Notes: generated by a model not told the origin, from the letters alone. A stretch of 64,000 nucleotides of DNA from Salinivirga cyanobacteriivorans (GCF_001443605.1 NZ_CP013118.1:1333075-1397074); one strand, 5' to 3'. Numbered from the stretch's first letter, positions 8,564-21,150 are shown. Program-made: numbers and translations.

Positions 8564-11500
8564 TTAAGACTTTTGAGCCTCTTTCTTCGATTCTAGGAGT
8601 TTATCGAACTCATCTTTTGAACCAACTAAAAGATCGTCAAACTTCCGTTGTCCTGTTCCAGCTGGTATCTTATGACCCACAATAACATTCTCTTTAAGTC
8701 CTTCAAGGGCATCCTCTTTGGCTCTAATTGCGGCTTCATTTAATACTTTGGTAGTCTCCTGGAACGAGGCAGCACTAATAAATGATTTGGTTTGAAGTGC
8801 AGCTTTAGTTATTCCCTGTAACACCTGACTTGATGTTGCAGGAATTGCATCACGTACTTCTACCAACTTCATATCTTTACGCTTAAGCATTGAATTCTCT
8901 TCGCGCAGTTGACGTAAACTAACGATCTGACCCATCTTAAGATTCTCAGAATCACCGGGCTCCTCAACAACTTTGCGACCATAGATCCAGTTATTTTCCT
9001 CCATAAAGGCAATCTTATCAACCTCTTGTTTTTCAAGGAACTTGGTATCACCAGGATCTACAATTACAACTTTACGCATCATTTGGCGAACAATTACTTC
9101 AAAGTGCTTATCATTAATTTTCACACCCTGCATACGATATACTTCCTGTACCTCATTCACAATATATTCCTGAACCTTGGTAGGTCCCTGAACACTGAGA
9201 ATATCAGCCGGTGTAATGGCTCCGTCAGAAAGTGGAATTCCCGCACGTACATAATCGTTCTCCTGTACCAGTATCTGTTTTGAAAGCGATACAAGATACT
9301 TCTTGGTTTGTCCGGCTTTAGATTTTACGATAACCTCTCGGTTACCACGTTTTATTTTACCAAAGCTAACTTCACCATCGATCTCAGCAACCACAGATGG
9401 GTTAGATGGATTTCTGGCCTCAAACAGCTCTGTAACACGTGGAAGACCTCCGGTAATATCACCAGATTTACCTGCTGAACGTGGAATTTTAACAATAGCC
9501 TGACCAACCTTAACTTTTTCGCCTTCCTCAACAGCAATGTGTGCGCCTACCGGAAGGTTATACATCTTGGTAACTTCCCCATCTTTATTAAGTACCTTAA
9601 TCATGGGGTTTTTGGTCTTGTCTTTAGTTTCTGTAATTACTTTTTCACGGAAACCAGTTTGCTCATCCATTTCTTCGCGGAATGTAATACCTTCAATTAC
9701 ATTTGTAAATGAAATACTACCCTCTGCTTCCGAAATAATAACTGCATTATATGGATCCCATTCACAGATCAGATCGCCTTTTTTCACCTTATCACCATCC
9801 TTGATGTAAATTTTTGCACCATAAGGTATAGCGTGAGTACTTAAGGCTAATTCTGTATTTTCATCTATAATTCTGAGCTCACCCAGGCGGCCAATCACAA
9901 TGTGATTCACAGTGCCTGAGTCATCTTTATATTTTACTGTACGAAGCTCATCAATATTTGCAATACCATTATATCCGGCAACAATGCTTGATTCTGCTGC
10001 AATATTGGATGCTGTACCACCAACGTGGAATGTACGTAGTGTAAGCTGCGTACCAGGCTCACCAATTGATTGTGCGGCAATAACACCTACCGACTCACCA
10101 ATTTGCACATCTCTACCTGTGGCAAGATTTCGACCGTAACATTTTCCACAAACACCATGTTTAGCTTCACATGTCAATACTGAACGAATTTCAACCTGCT
10201 CCAGCGGTGATTCCTCAATTTTTGCAGCGATATCTTCGGTAATAATTTCGCCAGCGCCTACCATAAGGTCACCTGACAACGGATGATAAACATCGTTTAA
10301 TGCAGTACGACCAAGAATACGTTCGTATAGTGTTTCCACTACCTCCTGATTCTTCTTGATTGCTGTAGCCATAAGACCACGTAGTGTACCACAATCATTT
10401 TCTTTTACCACTACATCCTGGGCAACATCAACCAATCGACGGGTCAGGTAACCAGCATCGGCTGTTTTGAGTGCGGTATCGGCCAAACCTTTACGGGCAC
10501 CGTGAGTAGAGATAAAGTACTCAAGAACTGATAGTCCTTCCTTAAAGTTAGAAAGAATCGGGTTCTCAATAATTTCAGCTCCAGCAGCACCACTTTTTTG
10601 TGGTTTAGCCATTAGACCACGCATACCAGAAAGCTGACGAATCTGCTCTTTAGAACCACGAGCACCAGAGTCAAGCATCATGAAAACAGAGTTGAAACCC
10701 TGATTATCTGTGCTCAATTGCTTCATCAGAATTTGAGTTAAACTGGCATTGGTGTGTGTCCAAATATCAATAACCTGGTTATATCGTTCATTATTTGTAA
10801 TGAATCCCATGTTGTAGTTATTGGCAACTTCATCAGCCTGGGCATAACCCTCTTTCACAAGTTTAATTTTTTCCTCAGGAATAATCACATCATCAAGGTT
10901 AAACGACAAGCCACCTTTAAATGACATTCTGTATCCCATATCCTTGATATCGTCGAGGAATTGGGCTGTAACACTTGTACCGCTGAGTTTATAAATTTTA
11001 CCAATAATATCCCGAAGCGCCTTTTTGGTAAGAAGTTCGTTAATATAACCAGCGTCGGCAGGTACAACCTCATTGAAAAGTACACGACCTACAGTGGTTT
11101 TAATAATTTCTTCTTTAAAGCTACCATCTTCCTGTTTAAGGTTGATACGTACTTTTATACCTGCATGAAGCGCAACTTTTTCCTCATTGTAAGCAATTTT
11201 GACCTCTTCAGGTGAGTAAAAAGTGAGTCCTTCTCCTTTAACGCCTTCGCGCTCTTTGGTAATGTAATAGAGCCCCAGAACCATATCCTGTGAAGGTACT
11301 GTAATAGGTGCCCCGTTAGCAGGGTTCAGGATATTGTGTGAACCAAGCATTAACATTTGCGCTTCAAGAATTGCTTCATTACCAAGAGGTAAGTGCACTG
11401 CCATTTGGTCACCGTCAAAGTCGGCATTAAACGCAGTACATGCAAGTGGGTGCAACTGAATTGCCTTACCCTCAATTAACTTGGGCTGAAAAGCCTGAAT

Positions 11501-12835
11501 ACCAAGGCGGTGAAGCGTAGGTGCACGGTTAAGCATAACCGGATGACCGCGCAACACATTTTCAAGAATATCCCATACCACAGGATCTCTGCGATCAACA
11601 ATTTTCTTGGCTGATTTTACGGTCTTAACAATTCCACGTTCAATAAGCTTACGAATTACAAATGGTTTGTATAATTCGGCTGCCATATCTTTAGGAAGAC
11701 CGCATTCATGCATTTTCAATTCAGGTCCAACAACAATAACTGAACGTGCAGAGTAATCGACACGTTTACCAAGTAGATTCTGACGGAAACGTCCCTGTTT
11801 TCCCTTCAAACTATCACTAAGTGATTTTAGTGGTCTATTGGCATCAGTTTTAACTGCATTGGATTTTCTTGAATTATCTATCAGTGAATCAACCGATTCC
11901 TGCAACATACGTTTCTCGTTACGTAAAATGACCTCGGGCGCCTTAATTTCGATCAACCTTTTCAGACGGTTATTACGAATAATTACACGGCGATACAAGT
12001 CGTTGAGGTCAGATGTAGCAAATCGGCCTCCATCAAGTGGAACCAGTGGTCTTAATTCTGGTGGAATCACCGGAATTACCTTCATAATCATCCATTCAGG
12101 ATGATTTTTACCTTTTGCAGCTCTAAAAGCCTCTACCACCTGTAAGCGTTTCAACGCCTCATTCTTACGCTGTTGCGAAGTCTCCTTACTGGCTTTATCG
12201 CGCAATGAGAACGACAGTTCATCTAAATCAAGTTGCGAAAGCAACTCATTCAGTGCTTCTGCACCCATTTTAGCGATAAACTTATCAGGATCAGTATCTT
12301 CTAGATATTGATTTTCTTTTGGAAGAGAATCCAGAATATCGAGATATTCCTCTTCTGTGAGGAAATCGAGATACTCTATACCATCTTCTTTTTTAACTCC
12401 GGGATTAATTACTACATAACGTTCGTAGTAAATAATGGAGTCGAGTTTCTTGGTTGGGAGACCAAGAAGGTAACCGATTTTATTGGGCAATGATCTGAAG
12501 TACCAGATATGTGCAACTGGAACCACAAGGTTGATGTGGCCCATACGCTCTCTTCTTACTTTTTTCTCTGTAACTTCTACACCACATCTATCACAGACAA
12601 TGCCTTTATAACGGATACGTTTATATTTACCGCAGTGACATTCGTAATCTTTTACCGGTCCAAAAATACGCTCGCAAAACAAACCATCTCTTTCTGGTTT
12701 GTAGGTACGATAATTAATTGTTTCCGGTTTTTGTACTTCACCAAAAGACCTTTCAAGAATTTCCTCTGGTGAAGACAAACTAACGACTACTTTTGTAAAG
12801 TCACTCTTAACTTTATTATCCCTTCTGAATGCCAT
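8564..12835 (-). CDS. rpoC: DNA-directed RNA polymerase subunit beta'
   Basis: This 1423-aa subunit carries the catalytic Mg-binding loop [12 protein letters not shown] near residue 470. The N-terminal zinc-binding cysteines are at [20 protein letters not shown] near residues 66-85, and the second zinc cluster is [15 protein letters not shown] near 900. It forms the active centre with beta and contacts sigma and the DNA clamp. Start [17 protein letters not shown] is typical for Bacteroidota. It follows rpoB after 49 bp and is the last gene of the operon before the terminator at 8508-8539. Confidence 0.98.
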   Translation of the reverse strand: MAFRRDNKVKSDFTKVVVSLSSPEEILERSFGEVQKPETINYRTYKPERDGLFCERIFGPVKDYECHCGKYKRIRYKGIVCDRCGVEVTEKKVRRERMGHINLVVPVAHIWYFRSLPNKIGYLLGLPTKKLDSIIYYERYVVINPGVKKEDGIEYLDFLTEEEYLDILDSLPKENQYLEDTDPDKFIAKMGAEALNELLSQLDLDELSFSLRDKASKETSQQRKNEALKRLQVVEAFRAAKGKNHPEWMIMKVIPVIPPELRPLVPLDGGRFATSDLNDLYRRVIIRNNRLKRLIEIKAPEVILRNEKRMLQESVDSLIDNSRKSNAVKTDANRPLKSLSDSLKGKQGRFRQNLLGKRVDYSARSVIVVGPELKMHECGLPKDMAAELYKPFVIRKLIERGIVKTVKSAKKIVDRRDPVVWDILENVLRGHPVMLNRAPTLHRLGIQAFQPKLIEGKAIQLHPLACTAFNADFDGDQMAVHLPLGNEAILEAQMLMLGSHNILNPANGAPITVPSQDMVLGLYYITKEREGVKGEGLTFYSPEEVKIAYNEEKVALHAGIKVRINLKQEDGSFKEEIIKTTVGRVLFNEVVPADAGYINELLTKKALRDIIGKIYKLSGTSVTAQFLDDIKDMGYRMSFKGGLSFNLDDVIIPEEKIKLVKEGYAQADEVANNYNMGFITNNERYNQVIDIWTHTNASLTQILMKQLSTDNQGFNSVFMMLDSGARGSKEQIRQLSGMRGLMAKPQKSGAAGAEIIENPILSNFKEGLSVLEYFISTHGARKGLADTALKTADAGYLTRRLVDVAQDVVVKENDCGTLRGLMATAIKKNQEVVETLYERILGRTALNDVYHPLSGDLMVGAGEIITEDIAAKIEESPLEQVEIRSVLTCEAKHGVCGKCYGRNLATGRDVQIGESVGVIAAQSIGEPGTQLTLRTFHVGGTASNIAAESSIVAGYNGIANIDELRTVKYKDDSGTVNHIVIGRLGELRIIDENTELALSTHAIPYGAKIYIKDGDKVKKGDLICEWDPYNAVIISEAEGSISFTNVIEGITFREEMDEQTGFREKVITETKDKTKNPMIKVLNKDGEVTKMYNLPVGAHIAVEEGEKVKVGQAIVKIPRSAGKSGDITGGLPRVTELFEARNPSNPSVVAEIDGEVSFGKIKRGNREVIVKSKAGQTKKYLVSLSKQILVQENDYVRAGIPLSDGAITPADILSVQGPTKVQEYIVNEVQEVYRMQGVKINDKHFEVIVRQMMRKVVIVDPGDTKFLEKQEVDKIAFMEENNWIYGRKVVEEPGDSENLKMGQIVSLRQLREENSMLKRKDMKLVEVRDAIPATSSQVLQGITKAALQTKSFISAASFQETTKVLNEAAIRAKEDALEGLKENVIVGHKIPAGTGQRKFDDLLVGSKDEFDKLLESKKEAQKS

Positions 12836-12884
12836 AATTGACGTATTAGATTTTTTTGATATAAAGTGCCTTCGGCACCGGATA

Positions 12885-15800
12885 CTACTCGAGGCTGATA
12901 CTTAATCCCAGACCTCTCAGCTCATGCAACAATACATTGAATGATTCTGGTACTCCGGGATCCGGCAATGAATCACCTTTTACAATATATTCATATGCCT
13001 TGGCACGACCTTGCACATCATCTGATTTAATTGTCAGAATTTCCTGCAAGATATTGGATGCTCCAAATGCTTCGAGCGCCCAAACCTCCATCTCACCAAA
13101 ACGCTGACCACCAAACTGAGCTTTACCACCCAATGGCTGTTGCGTAATAAGTGAATAAGGTCCGATTGAACGAGCGTGCATTTTATCATCTACCATGTGG
13201 CCAAGTTTCAGCATATAAATTACGCCTACTGTGGCTAACTGGTGAAATGGTTCCCCTGTTTCGCCATCAATTAGCTGAGTTTTTCCATATCGTGGTACTT
13301 TTGCTTCATCGGTATATTCGTTTATCTCGTCAAGCGATGCACCATCGAAAATTGGTGTAGAGAATTTCACTCCCAGCTCCATACCAGCCCAGCCAAGAAC
13401 TGTTTCATAAATCTGACCAAGGTTCATACGTGAAGGTACACCAAGTGGGTTCAATACAATGTCTACCGGTGAGCCATCTTCAAGGAAAGGCATGTCTTCT
13501 TTACGAACAACTTTTGCAACAATACCTTTATTACCGTGGCGTCCGGCCATTTTATCACCAACTTTCACCTTACGTTTTTGTGCTACATATACCTTGGCTA
13601 GTTGAACAATTCCATTGGGCAGTTCATCACCAATCGTTATATTGAATTTTTTTCGTTTAAACTCACCATCAATCTCCATATATTTCACATTGTAGTTGTG
13701 AATAAGAGATTCAATGAGGTCGTTCTTTTTCTTATCAGTAGTCCACTTCGAAGGGTTAACCTGTAAATAATCAATGTCATTCAACAATTTCTGCGTAAAC
13801 TTAGTGCCTTTGGCTACTACGTCGCTGCTGAAATAGTCTTTTACACCTTGCGATGTTTTGCCATTGACCAGGATGAAGAGTTTATCGATAAGCTTATTTC
13901 TAAGTTCACCGACTTTACCTTCCATCTCTTTATCAAGTTTTTCAATAAGGACCTTCTCTGCTGATTTTACCTTGCGATCTTTAACTGTACGTGAAAACAA
14001 CTTTTTGTTTATCACAACGCCATAATCTGATGGTCCGGCTTTCAATGATGCATCTTTTACATCACCGGCCTTATCGCCAAATATTGCACGTAGCAGTTTT
14101 TCCTCTGGTGAAGGATCAGATTCTCCTTTTGGCGTAATCTTACCAATTAAAATATCACCAGGTTTTATATGAGCTCCGATTCTAATCAAACCATTCTCAT
14201 CAAGGTCTTTTGTTGCCTCTTCACTAACATTAGGGATATCAGCAGTAAGCTCTTCCATTCCGCGCTTTGTATCACGTACTTCCAGAATATGTTCATTAAT
14301 ATGAATAGAAGTAAATACGTCTTCACGCACAACGCGATCACTTACCACAATAGCATCCTCGAAGTTGTATCCCTTCCAGGGCATAAATGCCACTTTCAGG
14401 TTACGTCCAAGTGCAAGATCACCGCCTTTGGTACCATAACCCTCCGTAAGCACATCGCCTTTCTGAAGTTTTTGCCCTTTATGAACTATGGGGCGTATAT
14501 TCAGAGATGAGTTTTGGTTGGTTTTATGGAACTTATCGAGACGGTAACGTACAATATCATCATGAAAACTCACAAACCGCTCGTCCTCTGTTCTATTGTA
14601 TCTGATCACCAACTCTTCTGCATCAACATAATCCACGATACCGTCTGCTTCTGCTACCAGTACATTACGTGAATCAAGAGCTGTTTTACGCTCTATACCG
14701 GTTCCTACAATCGGAGATTCTGCATTCAGCAACGGAACGGCCTGGCGCATCATGTTAGAACCCATTAGGGCACGGTTCGCATCATCGTGCTCAAGGAATG
14801 GAATCAGTGATGCAGCAATTGAAGCAATTTGGTTTGGTGCAACATCCATCAAATGAATTTCATCTGGCGATGTTACGGGATAATCTGCTTCAAGTCGAGA
14901 CTTAACGCGATCGTTAACAAATTTGCCTTGTTCATCAAGTGGCGCATTGGCCTGGGCAATAATTTGTTCCTCTTCTTCTTCAGCACTTAAATAAACTACC
15001 CCCTGATCAGTCATGTCGACCTGCCCGCTTTGAACTTTACGGTAGGGTGTTTCTATAAATCCGAGTTCATTAACCTTAGCAAACACACACATTGAAGAAA
15101 TCAGACCAATGTTTGGTCCTTCAGGTGTTTCAATGGGGCACAAACGACCATAGTGCGTATAGTGCACGTCACGCACCTCAAAACCGGCTCTTTCTCTTGA
15201 CAAACCACCCGGACCGAGTGCAGACATTCTCCGTTTGTGTGTCATCTCAGCCAGTGGGTTGGTCTGATCCATAAACTGAGAAAGTGCGTTTGTTCCGAAA
15301 AATGAATTAATAACAGAAGAGAGTGTTTTTGAATTAATCAAATCCACAGGTGTAAATACCTCATTGTCTCTTACATTCATTCTTTCGCGAATGGTGCGCG
15401 CCATACGAGCTAAACCTACACCAAATTGGTTATAGAGTTGTTCACCAACTGTACGTACGCGACGATTACTAAGGTGATCGATATCATCAACATCAGCTTT
15501 AGAGTTAATAAGTTCGATCAGGTATTTTATAATTAAAATTATATCCTCTTCAGTCAGGATGCGTGTATCCATATCGATATCTGCACCTAACTTTTTATTT
15601 AATCTGTAACGTCCTACATCGCCAAGATCGTAACGCTTATCAGAAAAGAAAAGCTTATCAATAACGTCCCTGGCAGTAGCTTCATCAGGTGGTTCTGAAT
15701 TCCGCAATTGTCGGTAAATATGCAGTACCGCCTCTTTTTCGGAGTTACAGGGGTCTTTTTGCAGCGTATTGTAAATAATAGCATAGTCGCTTAAGTTTGT

Positions 15801-16700
15801 ATCCTCTTTATGAAGGAGAATAGTTTTAGCGCCAGAATCTATTATTTCTTCAATATGTTCATTTTCAAGTATGGTTTCACGATCGATGATAACTTCGTTT
15901 CTTTCAATAGAAACCACCTCTCCTGTATCCTCGTCCACGAAATCCTCGATCCAGCTTTTCAGAACACGGGCAGCCAGTTTGCGTCCAATGGCCTTTTTAA
16001 GGCCGGTTTTGGTCACCTTAATTTCATCTGCAAGGTCAAAGATTTCAAGAATATCTTTATCACTCTCAAAACCAATACTTCTTAATAGTGTTGTGACCGG
16101 CAATTTCTTTTTTCGATCGATATATGCATACATGACATTATTGATGTCTGTAGCAAATTCGATCCATGAACCTTTAAACGGTATAATTCTGGCCGAATAA
16201 AGTTTGGTCCCGTTGGCGTGTAAACTTTGGCCAAAGAACACACCCGGCGACCTGTGAAGTTGGCTTACGATAATTCTTTCTGCACCGTTGATAATAAAAG
16301 TACCCTTAGGACTCATATAAGGGACTGTGCCAAGATATACATCCTGCACAACCGTATCGAAATCCTCATGTTCGGGGTCGGTACAATAAAGTTTCAGTTT
16401 TGCCTTTAGCGGCACACTGTAGGTAAGCCCACGTTCGATACACTCATTTATTGTGTACCTTGGGGGGTCGACCTGATAGTCGAGAAACTCAAGAACAAAG
16501 TTGTTCCTGGTATCTGTAATTGGAAAGTTTTCCTGAAACACCCTACGTAAACCTTCACTTTTTCTATGAGCCAGGGTAGAGTTCAATTGGAAGAACTCAT
16601 AGAATGATTTCAACTGTATCTCGAGAAAATCGGGATACTCAAGTTGATTTTTAATGGAGGCAAACGAAATCCGTCCGTTGATATTTTGTGTTGAAGCCAT
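12885..16700 (-). CDS. rpoB: DNA-directed RNA polymerase subunit beta
   Basis: This is the 1271-aa beta subunit. The fork/rifampicin pocket reads [20 protein letters not shown] followed by GPGG, so the classical Asp, His and Ser positions hold the sensitive-type residues. Further conserved blocks are [11 protein letters not shown] and the C-terminal [12 protein letters not shown] clamp-binding segment. I start at the ATG at 16700 ([10 protein letters not shown]); a TTG two codons further up would also be open. It follows rplL after a hairpin at 16751-16773. Confidence 0.97.
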   Translation of the reverse strand: MASTQNINGRISFASIKNQLEYPDFLEIQLKSFYEFFQLNSTLAHRKSEGLRRVFQENFPITDTRNNFVLEFLDYQVDPPRYTINECIERGLTYSVPLKAKLKLYCTDPEHEDFDTVVQDVYLGTVPYMSPKGTFIINGAERIIVSQLHRSPGVFFGQSLHANGTKLYSARIIPFKGSWIEFATDINNVMYAYIDRKKKLPVTTLLRSIGFESDKDILEIFDLADEIKVTKTGLKKAIGRKLAARVLKSWIEDFVDEDTGEVVSIERNEVIIDRETILENEHIEEIIDSGAKTILLHKEDTNLSDYAIIYNTLQKDPCNSEKEAVLHIYRQLRNSEPPDEATARDVIDKLFFSDKRYDLGDVGRYRLNKKLGADIDMDTRILTEEDIILIIKYLIELINSKADVDDIDHLSNRRVRTVGEQLYNQFGVGLARMARTIRERMNVRDNEVFTPVDLINSKTLSSVINSFFGTNALSQFMDQTNPLAEMTHKRRMSALGPGGLSRERAGFEVRDVHYTHYGRLCPIETPEGPNIGLISSMCVFAKVNELGFIETPYRKVQSGQVDMTDQGVVYLSAEEEEEQIIAQANAPLDEQGKFVNDRVKSRLEADYPVTSPDEIHLMDVAPNQIASIAASLIPFLEHDDANRALMGSNMMRQAVPLLNAESPIVGTGIERKTALDSRNVLVAEADGIVDYVDAEELVIRYNRTEDERFVSFHDDIVRYRLDKFHKTNQNSSLNIRPIVHKGQKLQKGDVLTEGYGTKGGDLALGRNLKVAFMPWKGYNFEDAIVVSDRVVREDVFTSIHINEHILEVRDTKRGMEELTADIPNVSEEATKDLDENGLIRIGAHIKPGDILIGKITPKGESDPSPEEKLLRAIFGDKAGDVKDASLKAGPSDYGVVINKKLFSRTVKDRKVKSAEKVLIEKLDKEMEGKVGELRNKLIDKLFILVNGKTSQGVKDYFSSDVVAKGTKFTQKLLNDIDYLQVNPSKWTTDKKKNDLIESLIHNYNVKYMEIDGEFKRKKFNITIGDELPNGIVQLAKVYVAQKRKVKVGDKMAGRHGNKGIVAKVVRKEDMPFLEDGSPVDIVLNPLGVPSRMNLGQIYETVLGWAGMELGVKFSTPIFDGASLDEINEYTDEAKVPRYGKTQLIDGETGEPFHQLATVGVIYMLKLGHMVDDKMHARSIGPYSLITQQPLGGKAQFGGQRFGEMEVWALEAFGASNILQEILTIKSDDVQGRAKAYEYIVKGDSLPDPGVPESFNVLLHELRGLGLSISLE

Positions 16701-16750
16701 ACTCAAAGTTAAGATAAATTAAACTGAATAAAAATAACACGAAAAAGGCC

Positions 16751-16773
16751 TAGAGTCCTCTCTCAGGACTCTA
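16751..16773 (-). terminator. Hairpin between rplL and rpoB (attenuator or processing site)
   Basis: A perfect 9-bp stem, TAGAGTCCT (16751-16759) / AGGACTCTA (16765-16773), with the loop CTCTC. On the minus strand it is followed by GGCC and then five U, so it could act as a partial terminator that lowers rpoBC relative to the ribosomal protein genes, or as an RNase site. Escherichia coli has an attenuator plus an RNase III site at the same place. Confidence 0.6.
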
Positions 16774-16804
16774 AACCTCATAAATTCAGTTATTTAGGAG
16801 TAAA

Positions 16805-17179
16805 TTATTTAATTTCAACTTCCGCTCCAGCTTCTTCTAATTTGTCTTTTAAACCGTCAGCTTCGTCTTTAGATACTCCTTCTTTAATTGCTTTTGGTGC
16901 GCCATCAACAACGGCTTTGGCTTCTTTAAGTCCAAGACCTGTTAATTCTTTTACAAGTTTTACAACTTGAAGTTTAGCACCACCGGCTGCTTTAAGTATA
17001 ACATCGAATTCAGTTTGCTCCTCTGCTGCTGCTTCACCTTCTCCTGCTGGGCCAGCTACAACAGCTGCTGCTGCTGCGGGCTCAATTCCATGTTCTTCTT
17101 TCAGGATATCAGCCAATTCGTTTACCTCTTTTACAGTTAAGTTTACCAACTCATCTGCAAGTTTTTTCAAATCTGCCAT
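16805..17179 (-). CDS. rplL: 50S ribosomal protein L7/L12
   Basis: This is the 124-aa stalk protein. The N-terminal dimerisation helix is followed by an Ala/Glu-rich hinge (near residues 35-53) and the C-terminal factor-binding domain, [20 protein letters not shown] through [19 protein letters not shown], ending AGAEVEIK. It recruits translation GTPases, including EF-Tu, whose gene is in the same block. It follows rplJ by 40 bp; L10 and L12 form the stalk complex. Confidence 0.97.
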   Translation of the reverse strand: MADLKKLADELVNLTVKEVNELADILKEEHGIEPAAAAAVVAGPAGEGEAAAEEQTEFDVILKAAGGAKLQVVKLVKELTGLGLKEAKAVVDGAPKAIKEGVSKDEADGLKDKLEEAGAEVEIK

Positions 17180-17219
17180 TTTCCTACAATTTTAATTATT
17201 GTTGATTAATCTTTTAATT

Positions 17220-17735
17220 TTACTTTTTTGATAGTGTTTCGAGAACACCATGAATTTTAGAGCCTCCTGATTGCAATGCTGAGATAACATTTTTGGCTGG
17301 TGACTGCAACAGTGAAACGATATCGCCAAGTAGTTCGTCTTTCGACTTGATATTGGCCAGTGCTTCAAGTTGTTCGTCTCCAACATAAACAGTTTCTTCA
17401 ACAAATGCGCCTTTCAGGATAGGCTTTTTGTGCTTTTTCCGGAACTCTTTCATGAGTTTACCGGGGGCATTACCTGTTTGAGTAAACATTACTGAGGTAT
17501 TGCCTTTAAGTAAATCATAAACCTCGCTATAATCTACATCAGCCTTCTCCATTGCCTTACGTAACAGTGTATTTTTGGCAACAACCAATAATACATCATT
17601 TTTAAAGCATACACGGCGAAGGTTCGATGTTTGTTCAGCATTCAACCCTTTGGTATCGGTCAGATAAAAATGACCGTACTCATTAAGTTTTTCTGTTAGC
17701 GATTCGATGATTTGTAGCTTATCTTCTCGCTTCAT
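17220..17735 (-). CDS. rplJ: 50S ribosomal protein L10
   Basis: This 171-aa protein anchors the L12 stalk to 23S rRNA. The start MKREDKLQIIESLTEKL is family-typical, followed by the LRRVCFKNDVLLVVAKNTLLRKA rRNA-binding segment; the C-terminal helix for L12 dimers ends in LSKK. It lies between rplA (21 bp upstream) and rplL. Confidence 0.96.
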   Translation of the reverse strand: MKREDKLQIIESLTEKLNEYGHFYLTDTKGLNAEQTSNLRRVCFKNDVLLVVAKNTLLRKAMEKADVDYSEVYDLLKGNTSVMFTQTGNAPGKLMKEFRKKHKKPILKGAFVEETVYVGDEQLEALANIKSKDELLGDIVSLLQSPAKNVISALQSGGSKIHGVLETLSKK

Positions 17736-17756
17736 TACTTCGATTCTTTAATTTTG

Positions 17757-18452
17757 TTAAACATCAAATGACTTCGCATCTACCGGTATACCCATACTCA
17801 TAGTTGATGAGATAAATACACTTTTCACGTAGGTGCCTTTGGCTGCAGATGGACGAAGTTTCATGATTGTATTCATAAATTCTACCGCATTATCTGCAAT
17901 TTGTTCGGGACTGAAAGATACTTTACCAATTGAGGTATGGATAATTCCGTATTTGTCAACCTTAAAGTCAATTTTACCCTGTTTGATTTCCTTAATAGCA
18001 GGTCCCAAGTCCATGGTAACCGTACCACTTTTAGGGTTTGGCATTAAACCACGTGGTCCTAAAACACGGCCCAATGGTCCTACCTTACCCATTACAGGGG
18101 GCATTGTGATGACAACATCAAAATCTGTCCATCCACCTTTGATCTTTTCAATGTAATCGTCCAGTCCGACATAATCCGCACCGGCATCTTTAGCTTCTTG
18201 CTCCTTATCAGGTGTACAAAGTGCCAATACACGTACTTCTTTACCGGTTCCATGTGGTAACGTAACAACACCACGAACCATTTGATTGGCTTTCCTTGGA
18301 TCTACACCTAATCGGATGTCCATATCCACAGATGAATCAAATTTAGTATTGGTAATTTCCTTTACTAGATTTGCTGCTTCTGAGATAGGGTAAGATTTAC
18401 CAGCTTCGATCTTCTCCTGTGCTATCTTTTGTTTTTTTGTCAGTTTAGCCAT
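17757..18452 (-). CDS. rplA: 50S ribosomal protein L1
   Basis: This 231-aa protein binds the mobile L1 stalk of 23S rRNA and in many bacteria represses its own operon. Family blocks visible are [32 protein letters not shown] and the signature [20 protein letters not shown]. Length is normal. It sits 24 bp after rplK. I did not find a convincing L1-binding mimic in the short leader. Confidence 0.97.
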   Translation of the reverse strand: MAKLTKKQKIAQEKIEAGKSYPISEAANLVKEITNTKFDSSVDMDIRLGVDPRKANQMVRGVVTLPHGTGKEVRVLALCTPDKEQEAKDAGADYVGLDDYIEKIKGGWTDFDVVITMPPVMGKVGPLGRVLGPRGLMPNPKSGTVTMDLGPAIKEIKQGKIDFKVDKYGIIHTSIGKVSFSPEQIADNAVEFMNTIMKLRPSAAKGTYVKSVFISSTMSMGIPVDAKSFDV

Positions 18453-18476
18453 TGCTAATAAGATCTTTGTTTGGTT

Positions 18477-18914
18477 TTAAAATGGGGCATCACCTTTAGT
18501 TGTAATACCCATGCTTCTGGCTGTACCTGCAACCATCTTCATTGCAGACTCAACAGTAAAACAATTCAAGTCGGACATTTTCTCTTCTGCAATTTCTTTA
18601 ACCTGGTCCCAGGTTATAGAAGCTACTTTTTGACGGTTTGACTCAGCCGAACCGCTTTTTAATTTTGCAGCTTCTTTTAGCATTACTGGAACTGGTGGTT
18701 GTTTGACGATAAAATCAAACGATTTATCACCATAAACAGTAATAATTACAGGCAAAACTTTTCCGGCTTTGTTCTGGGTTCTGGCATTAAACTGCTTACA
18801 GAACTCCATAATGTTTACGCCTTTAGCACCAAGAGCAGGGCCCACGGGTGGTGAAGGATTTGCCGCCCCACCTTTAATTTGCAACTTAATAATTCCTGCA
18901 ACTTCTTTTGCCAT
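18477..18914 (-). CDS. rplK: 50S ribosomal protein L11
   Basis: This 145-aa protein belongs to the GTPase-associated centre. The N-terminal Pro-rich segment [20 protein letters not shown] is conserved, as are [18 protein letters not shown] and the C-terminal rRNA-binding domain ending STARSMGI. It is 21 bp downstream of nusG. Confidence 0.97.
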   Translation of the reverse strand: MAKEVAGIIKLQIKGGAANPSPPVGPALGAKGVNIMEFCKQFNARTQNKAGKVLPVIITVYGDKSFDFIVKQPPVPVMLKEAAKLKSGSAESNRQKVASITWDQVKEIAEEKMSDLNCFTVESAMKMVAGTARSMGITTKGDAPF

Positions 18915-18935
18915 AATTCAAATTAATTCAAAATT

Positions 18936-19469
18936 TTACTCTTTTTCGACTTGCAAAAATCCCAGTTCTAAAGGGGTTCTGCGCCCGAAAATCTTGACAA
19001 TAACCTTCAACTTTTTCTTTTCCTCATTGATATTCTCAATAATTCCTGAAAAACCGTTGAAAGGACCATCAATAACTTTCACAGTTTCACCAACAATATA
19101 CGGCACATTGATTTCTTCTTCTTTTTCAGAGATTTCATCAACTTTACCTAAAATTCGGTTCATTTCGTTGGGTCGAAGTGGAACGGGTGTACCTTCTTTT
19201 GTTCCCAAAAATCCAATTACATTGGTCATATTTTTAATAATATGGGGAACTTCGCCAACTAATATGGCTTCAATAAGTACGTAACCAGGAAAATAAGACC
19301 GCTCTTTAGAGATTTTTTTACCATTGCGTATTTGGTAAACTTTTTCGGTGGGAATGAGTACCTGAAAGACATAATCTTTCAACGTAGAGCTCATCTCACT
19401 CTCTAACAGCTCTTTTACCTTTTTCTCCTTACCACTTACTGCACGAACAACGTACCACTTTTTTTCCAT
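18936..19469 (-). CDS. nusG: Transcription termination/antitermination factor NusG
   Basis: This is a 177-aa NusG. The NGN domain occupies residues 1-110 (KKWYVVRAVSGKEKKVKELL, then YFPGYVLIEA), and a C-terminal KOW domain, VIDGPFNGFSGIIENINEEK, starts near residue 123. It binds RNA polymerase and couples it to Rho or the ribosome. Standard position between secE and rplK. Confidence 0.95.
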   Translation of the reverse strand: MEKKWYVVRAVSGKEKKVKELLESEMSSTLKDYVFQVLIPTEKVYQIRNGKKISKERSYFPGYVLIEAILVGEVPHIIKNMTNVIGFLGTKEGTPVPLRPNEMNRILGKVDEISEKEEEINVPYIVGETVKVIDGPFNGFSGIIENINEEKKKLKVIVKIFGRRTPLELGFLQVEKE

Positions 19470-19493
19470 CAGAACCTAATTTTCGCCAATCGC

Positions 19494-19688
19494 TTAGTAA
19501 AACATGCTGTAAATAATCTTCATCACATTCGTGAATGAAGTGTCCATCAAATAAATGATGAGCGCTATAATTAAGGAAGCAACCATTACAACTATTGCAC
19601 TGCTTTGAAGTTCCTTCAATGTCGGCCAGCTCACTTTGTGAACCAACTCTTCATAGACATCTTTAAAATATGTACGAATCTTTCTCAT
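19494..19688 (-). CDS. secE: Preprotein translocase subunit SecE
   Basis: This 64-aa single-span membrane protein has the SecE pattern: an amphipathic N-terminal helix FKDVYEELVHKVSWPTLKEL, then one membrane segment SSAIVVMVASLIIALIIYLM. It is the clamp subunit of SecYEG. It lies between tRNA-Trp (14 bp upstream) and nusG (24 bp downstream), the usual order. Confidence 0.93.
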   Translation of the reverse strand: MRKIRTYFKDVYEELVHKVSWPTLKELQSSAIVVMVASLIIALIIYLMDTSFTNVMKIIYSMFY

Positions 19689-19702
19689 ACTTTACAAATT
19701 TG

Positions 19703-19775
19703 CACGGGAGGAGAGACTCGAACTCCCGACACCTGGTTTTGGAGACCAGTGCTCTGCCAACTGAGCTACACCCGT
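19703..19775 (-). tRNA. tRNA-Trp (anticodon CCA)
   Basis: This 73-nt cloverleaf has the anticodon loop CTCCAAA, giving CCA (Trp). It lies between tuf and secE, as is common in Bacteroidota. The acceptor stem has a U6:U67 mismatch (ACGGGTG against CTCCCGT). The 3' CCA is not fully encoded. Confidence 0.93.
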
Positions 19776-19780
19776 GTATA

Positions 19781-19808
19781 AAGTGTTCCCTGTTTAAGGG
19801 GAACACTT
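19781..19808 (-). terminator. Hairpin between tuf and tRNA-Trp
   Basis: A perfect 10-bp stem, AAGTGTTCCC (19781-19790) / GGGAACACTT (19799-19808), directly after the tuf stop. On the minus strand only three U follow, so it is more likely a 3'-end or processing structure with partial termination than a full stop. Confidence 0.6.
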
Positions 19809-19818
19809 GTAATATTTA

Positions 19819-21006
19819 TTACTCAAGAATTTCAGTTACCTGTCCGGCACCTACTGTGCGGCCACCTTCACGAATTGCAAAACGCAATCCCTGGTCAAGT
19901 GCTACAGGATAGATAAGGTCAACGGTGATTGTTACGTTATCACCAGGCATTACCATTTCTGTTCCTTCTGGAAGTGTAACAGCACCTGTTACGTCAAGCG
20001 TACGCAAGTAGAACTGTGGGCGGTAATTCTTGTGGAATGGAGTGTGACGTCCACCTTCTTCTTTTTTCAACACATATACCTCTGCTTTAAATCTGGTATG
20101 AGGTGTGATTGTTTTAGGGTGAGCGATAACCATACCACGCTTAATTTCATTTTTGTCGATACCACGGAGCAGCAAACCAACATTATCACCAGCCTGACCT
20201 TCGTCAAGAATTTTGCGGAACATTTCCACACCAGTAATAACTGATTTTTTACCTTCTGCACCAAGACCCATGATCTGTACATCGTCGCCAGTGTGAACTA
20301 CACCAGTTTCGATACGACCAGTGGCAACAGTACCACGACCTGTAATTGAAAATACGTCCTCAACAGGCATTAGGAATGGTTTATCCACATCGCGTTTTGG
20401 AAGTGGGATATACTCATCAACAGCGTCCATGAGTTCCATAATTTTTTCTTCCCATTTTTCTTCTCCGTTCAATCCACCAAGAGCAGAACCCTGGATAATA
20501 GGAGCATTGTCGCCGTCAAATTCGTAGAAATCAAGCAATTCACGAACTTCCATTTCAACAAGTTCGAGAAGCTCTTCGTCTTCTACCATATCAACTTTAT
20601 TAAGGAATACTACAATTTTAGGAACGTTTACCTGACGTGCAAGCAAGATGTGCTCGCGAGTCTGAGGCATAGGACCATCAGTTGCAGCCACTACAAGAAT
20701 AGAACCGTCCATCTGGGCAGCACCTGTTACCATGTTTTTCACATAGTCAGCGTGACCTGGGCAGTCTACGTGAGCGTAGTGACGATTAGCAGTTGTGTAC
20801 TCTACGTGAGCAGAGTTAATTGTAATTCCACGTTCTTTTTCTTCGGGAGCGTTATCGATAGAATCGAAATCGCGCTCTTCACCGAAACCTTTTTTTGCCA
20901 ATACTTTAGTAATAGCAGCAGTCAAGGTAGTTTTTCCATGGTCTACGTGACCAATAGTACCGATATTAACGTGCGGTTTTGACCGATCAAATTGTTCTTT
21001 AGCCAT
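19819..21006 (-). CDS. tuf: Translation elongation factor Tu
   Basis: This 395-aa GTPase delivers aminoacyl-tRNA to the ribosome. All G motifs are canonical: GHVDHGKT (near residue 19), DCPGH with the GTPase His, NKVD, and GSAL. Domains 2 and 3 are complete and the protein ends GQVTEILE. It lies 63 bp after tRNA-Thr(GGT) and shares the promoter at 21530-21561 with the tRNA genes. It is the only tuf in the window. Confidence 0.98.
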   Translation of the reverse strand: MAKEQFDRSKPHVNIGTIGHVDHGKTTLTAAITKVLAKKGFGEERDFDSIDNAPEEKERGITINSAHVEYTTANRHYAHVDCPGHADYVKNMVTGAAQMDGSILVVAATDGPMPQTREHILLARQVNVPKIVVFLNKVDMVEDEELLELVEMEVRELLDFYEFDGDNAPIIQGSALGGLNGEEKWEEKIMELMDAVDEYIPLPKRDVDKPFLMPVEDVFSITGRGTVATGRIETGVVHTGDDVQIMGLGAEGKKSVITGVEMFRKILDEGQAGDNVGLLLRGIDKNEIKRGMVIAHPKTITPHTRFKAEVYVLKKEEGGRHTPFHKNYRPQFYLRTLDVTGAVTLPEGTEMVMPGDNVTITVDLIYPVALDQGLRFAIREGGRTVGAGQVTEILE

Positions 21007-21069
21007 AACTTCTCAAATTATGTTATTTAACTTTCTATGATGTTTAATTCTCTCAAACATAAAAATTCG

Positions 21070-21141
21070 AGCCAATGACGGGAATTGAACCCGTGACCTC
21101 TTCCTTACCAAGGAAGCGCTCTACCCCTGAGCTACATCGGC
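21070..21141 (-). tRNA. tRNA-Thr (anticodon GGT)
   Basis: A 72-nt cloverleaf; anticodon stem CTTCC/GGAAG with loop TTGGTAA, so GGT (Thr). Acceptor stem GCCGATG/CATTGGC pairs with one G:U. It is the last tRNA before tuf. Confidence 0.95.
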
Positions 21142-21150
21142 AAAAATCAG

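Noticed and set aside
8869-16409. Many open frames opposite or out of frame within rpoC and rpoB
   Set aside because: All lie inside the strongly conserved polymerase genes and show no independent protein features.
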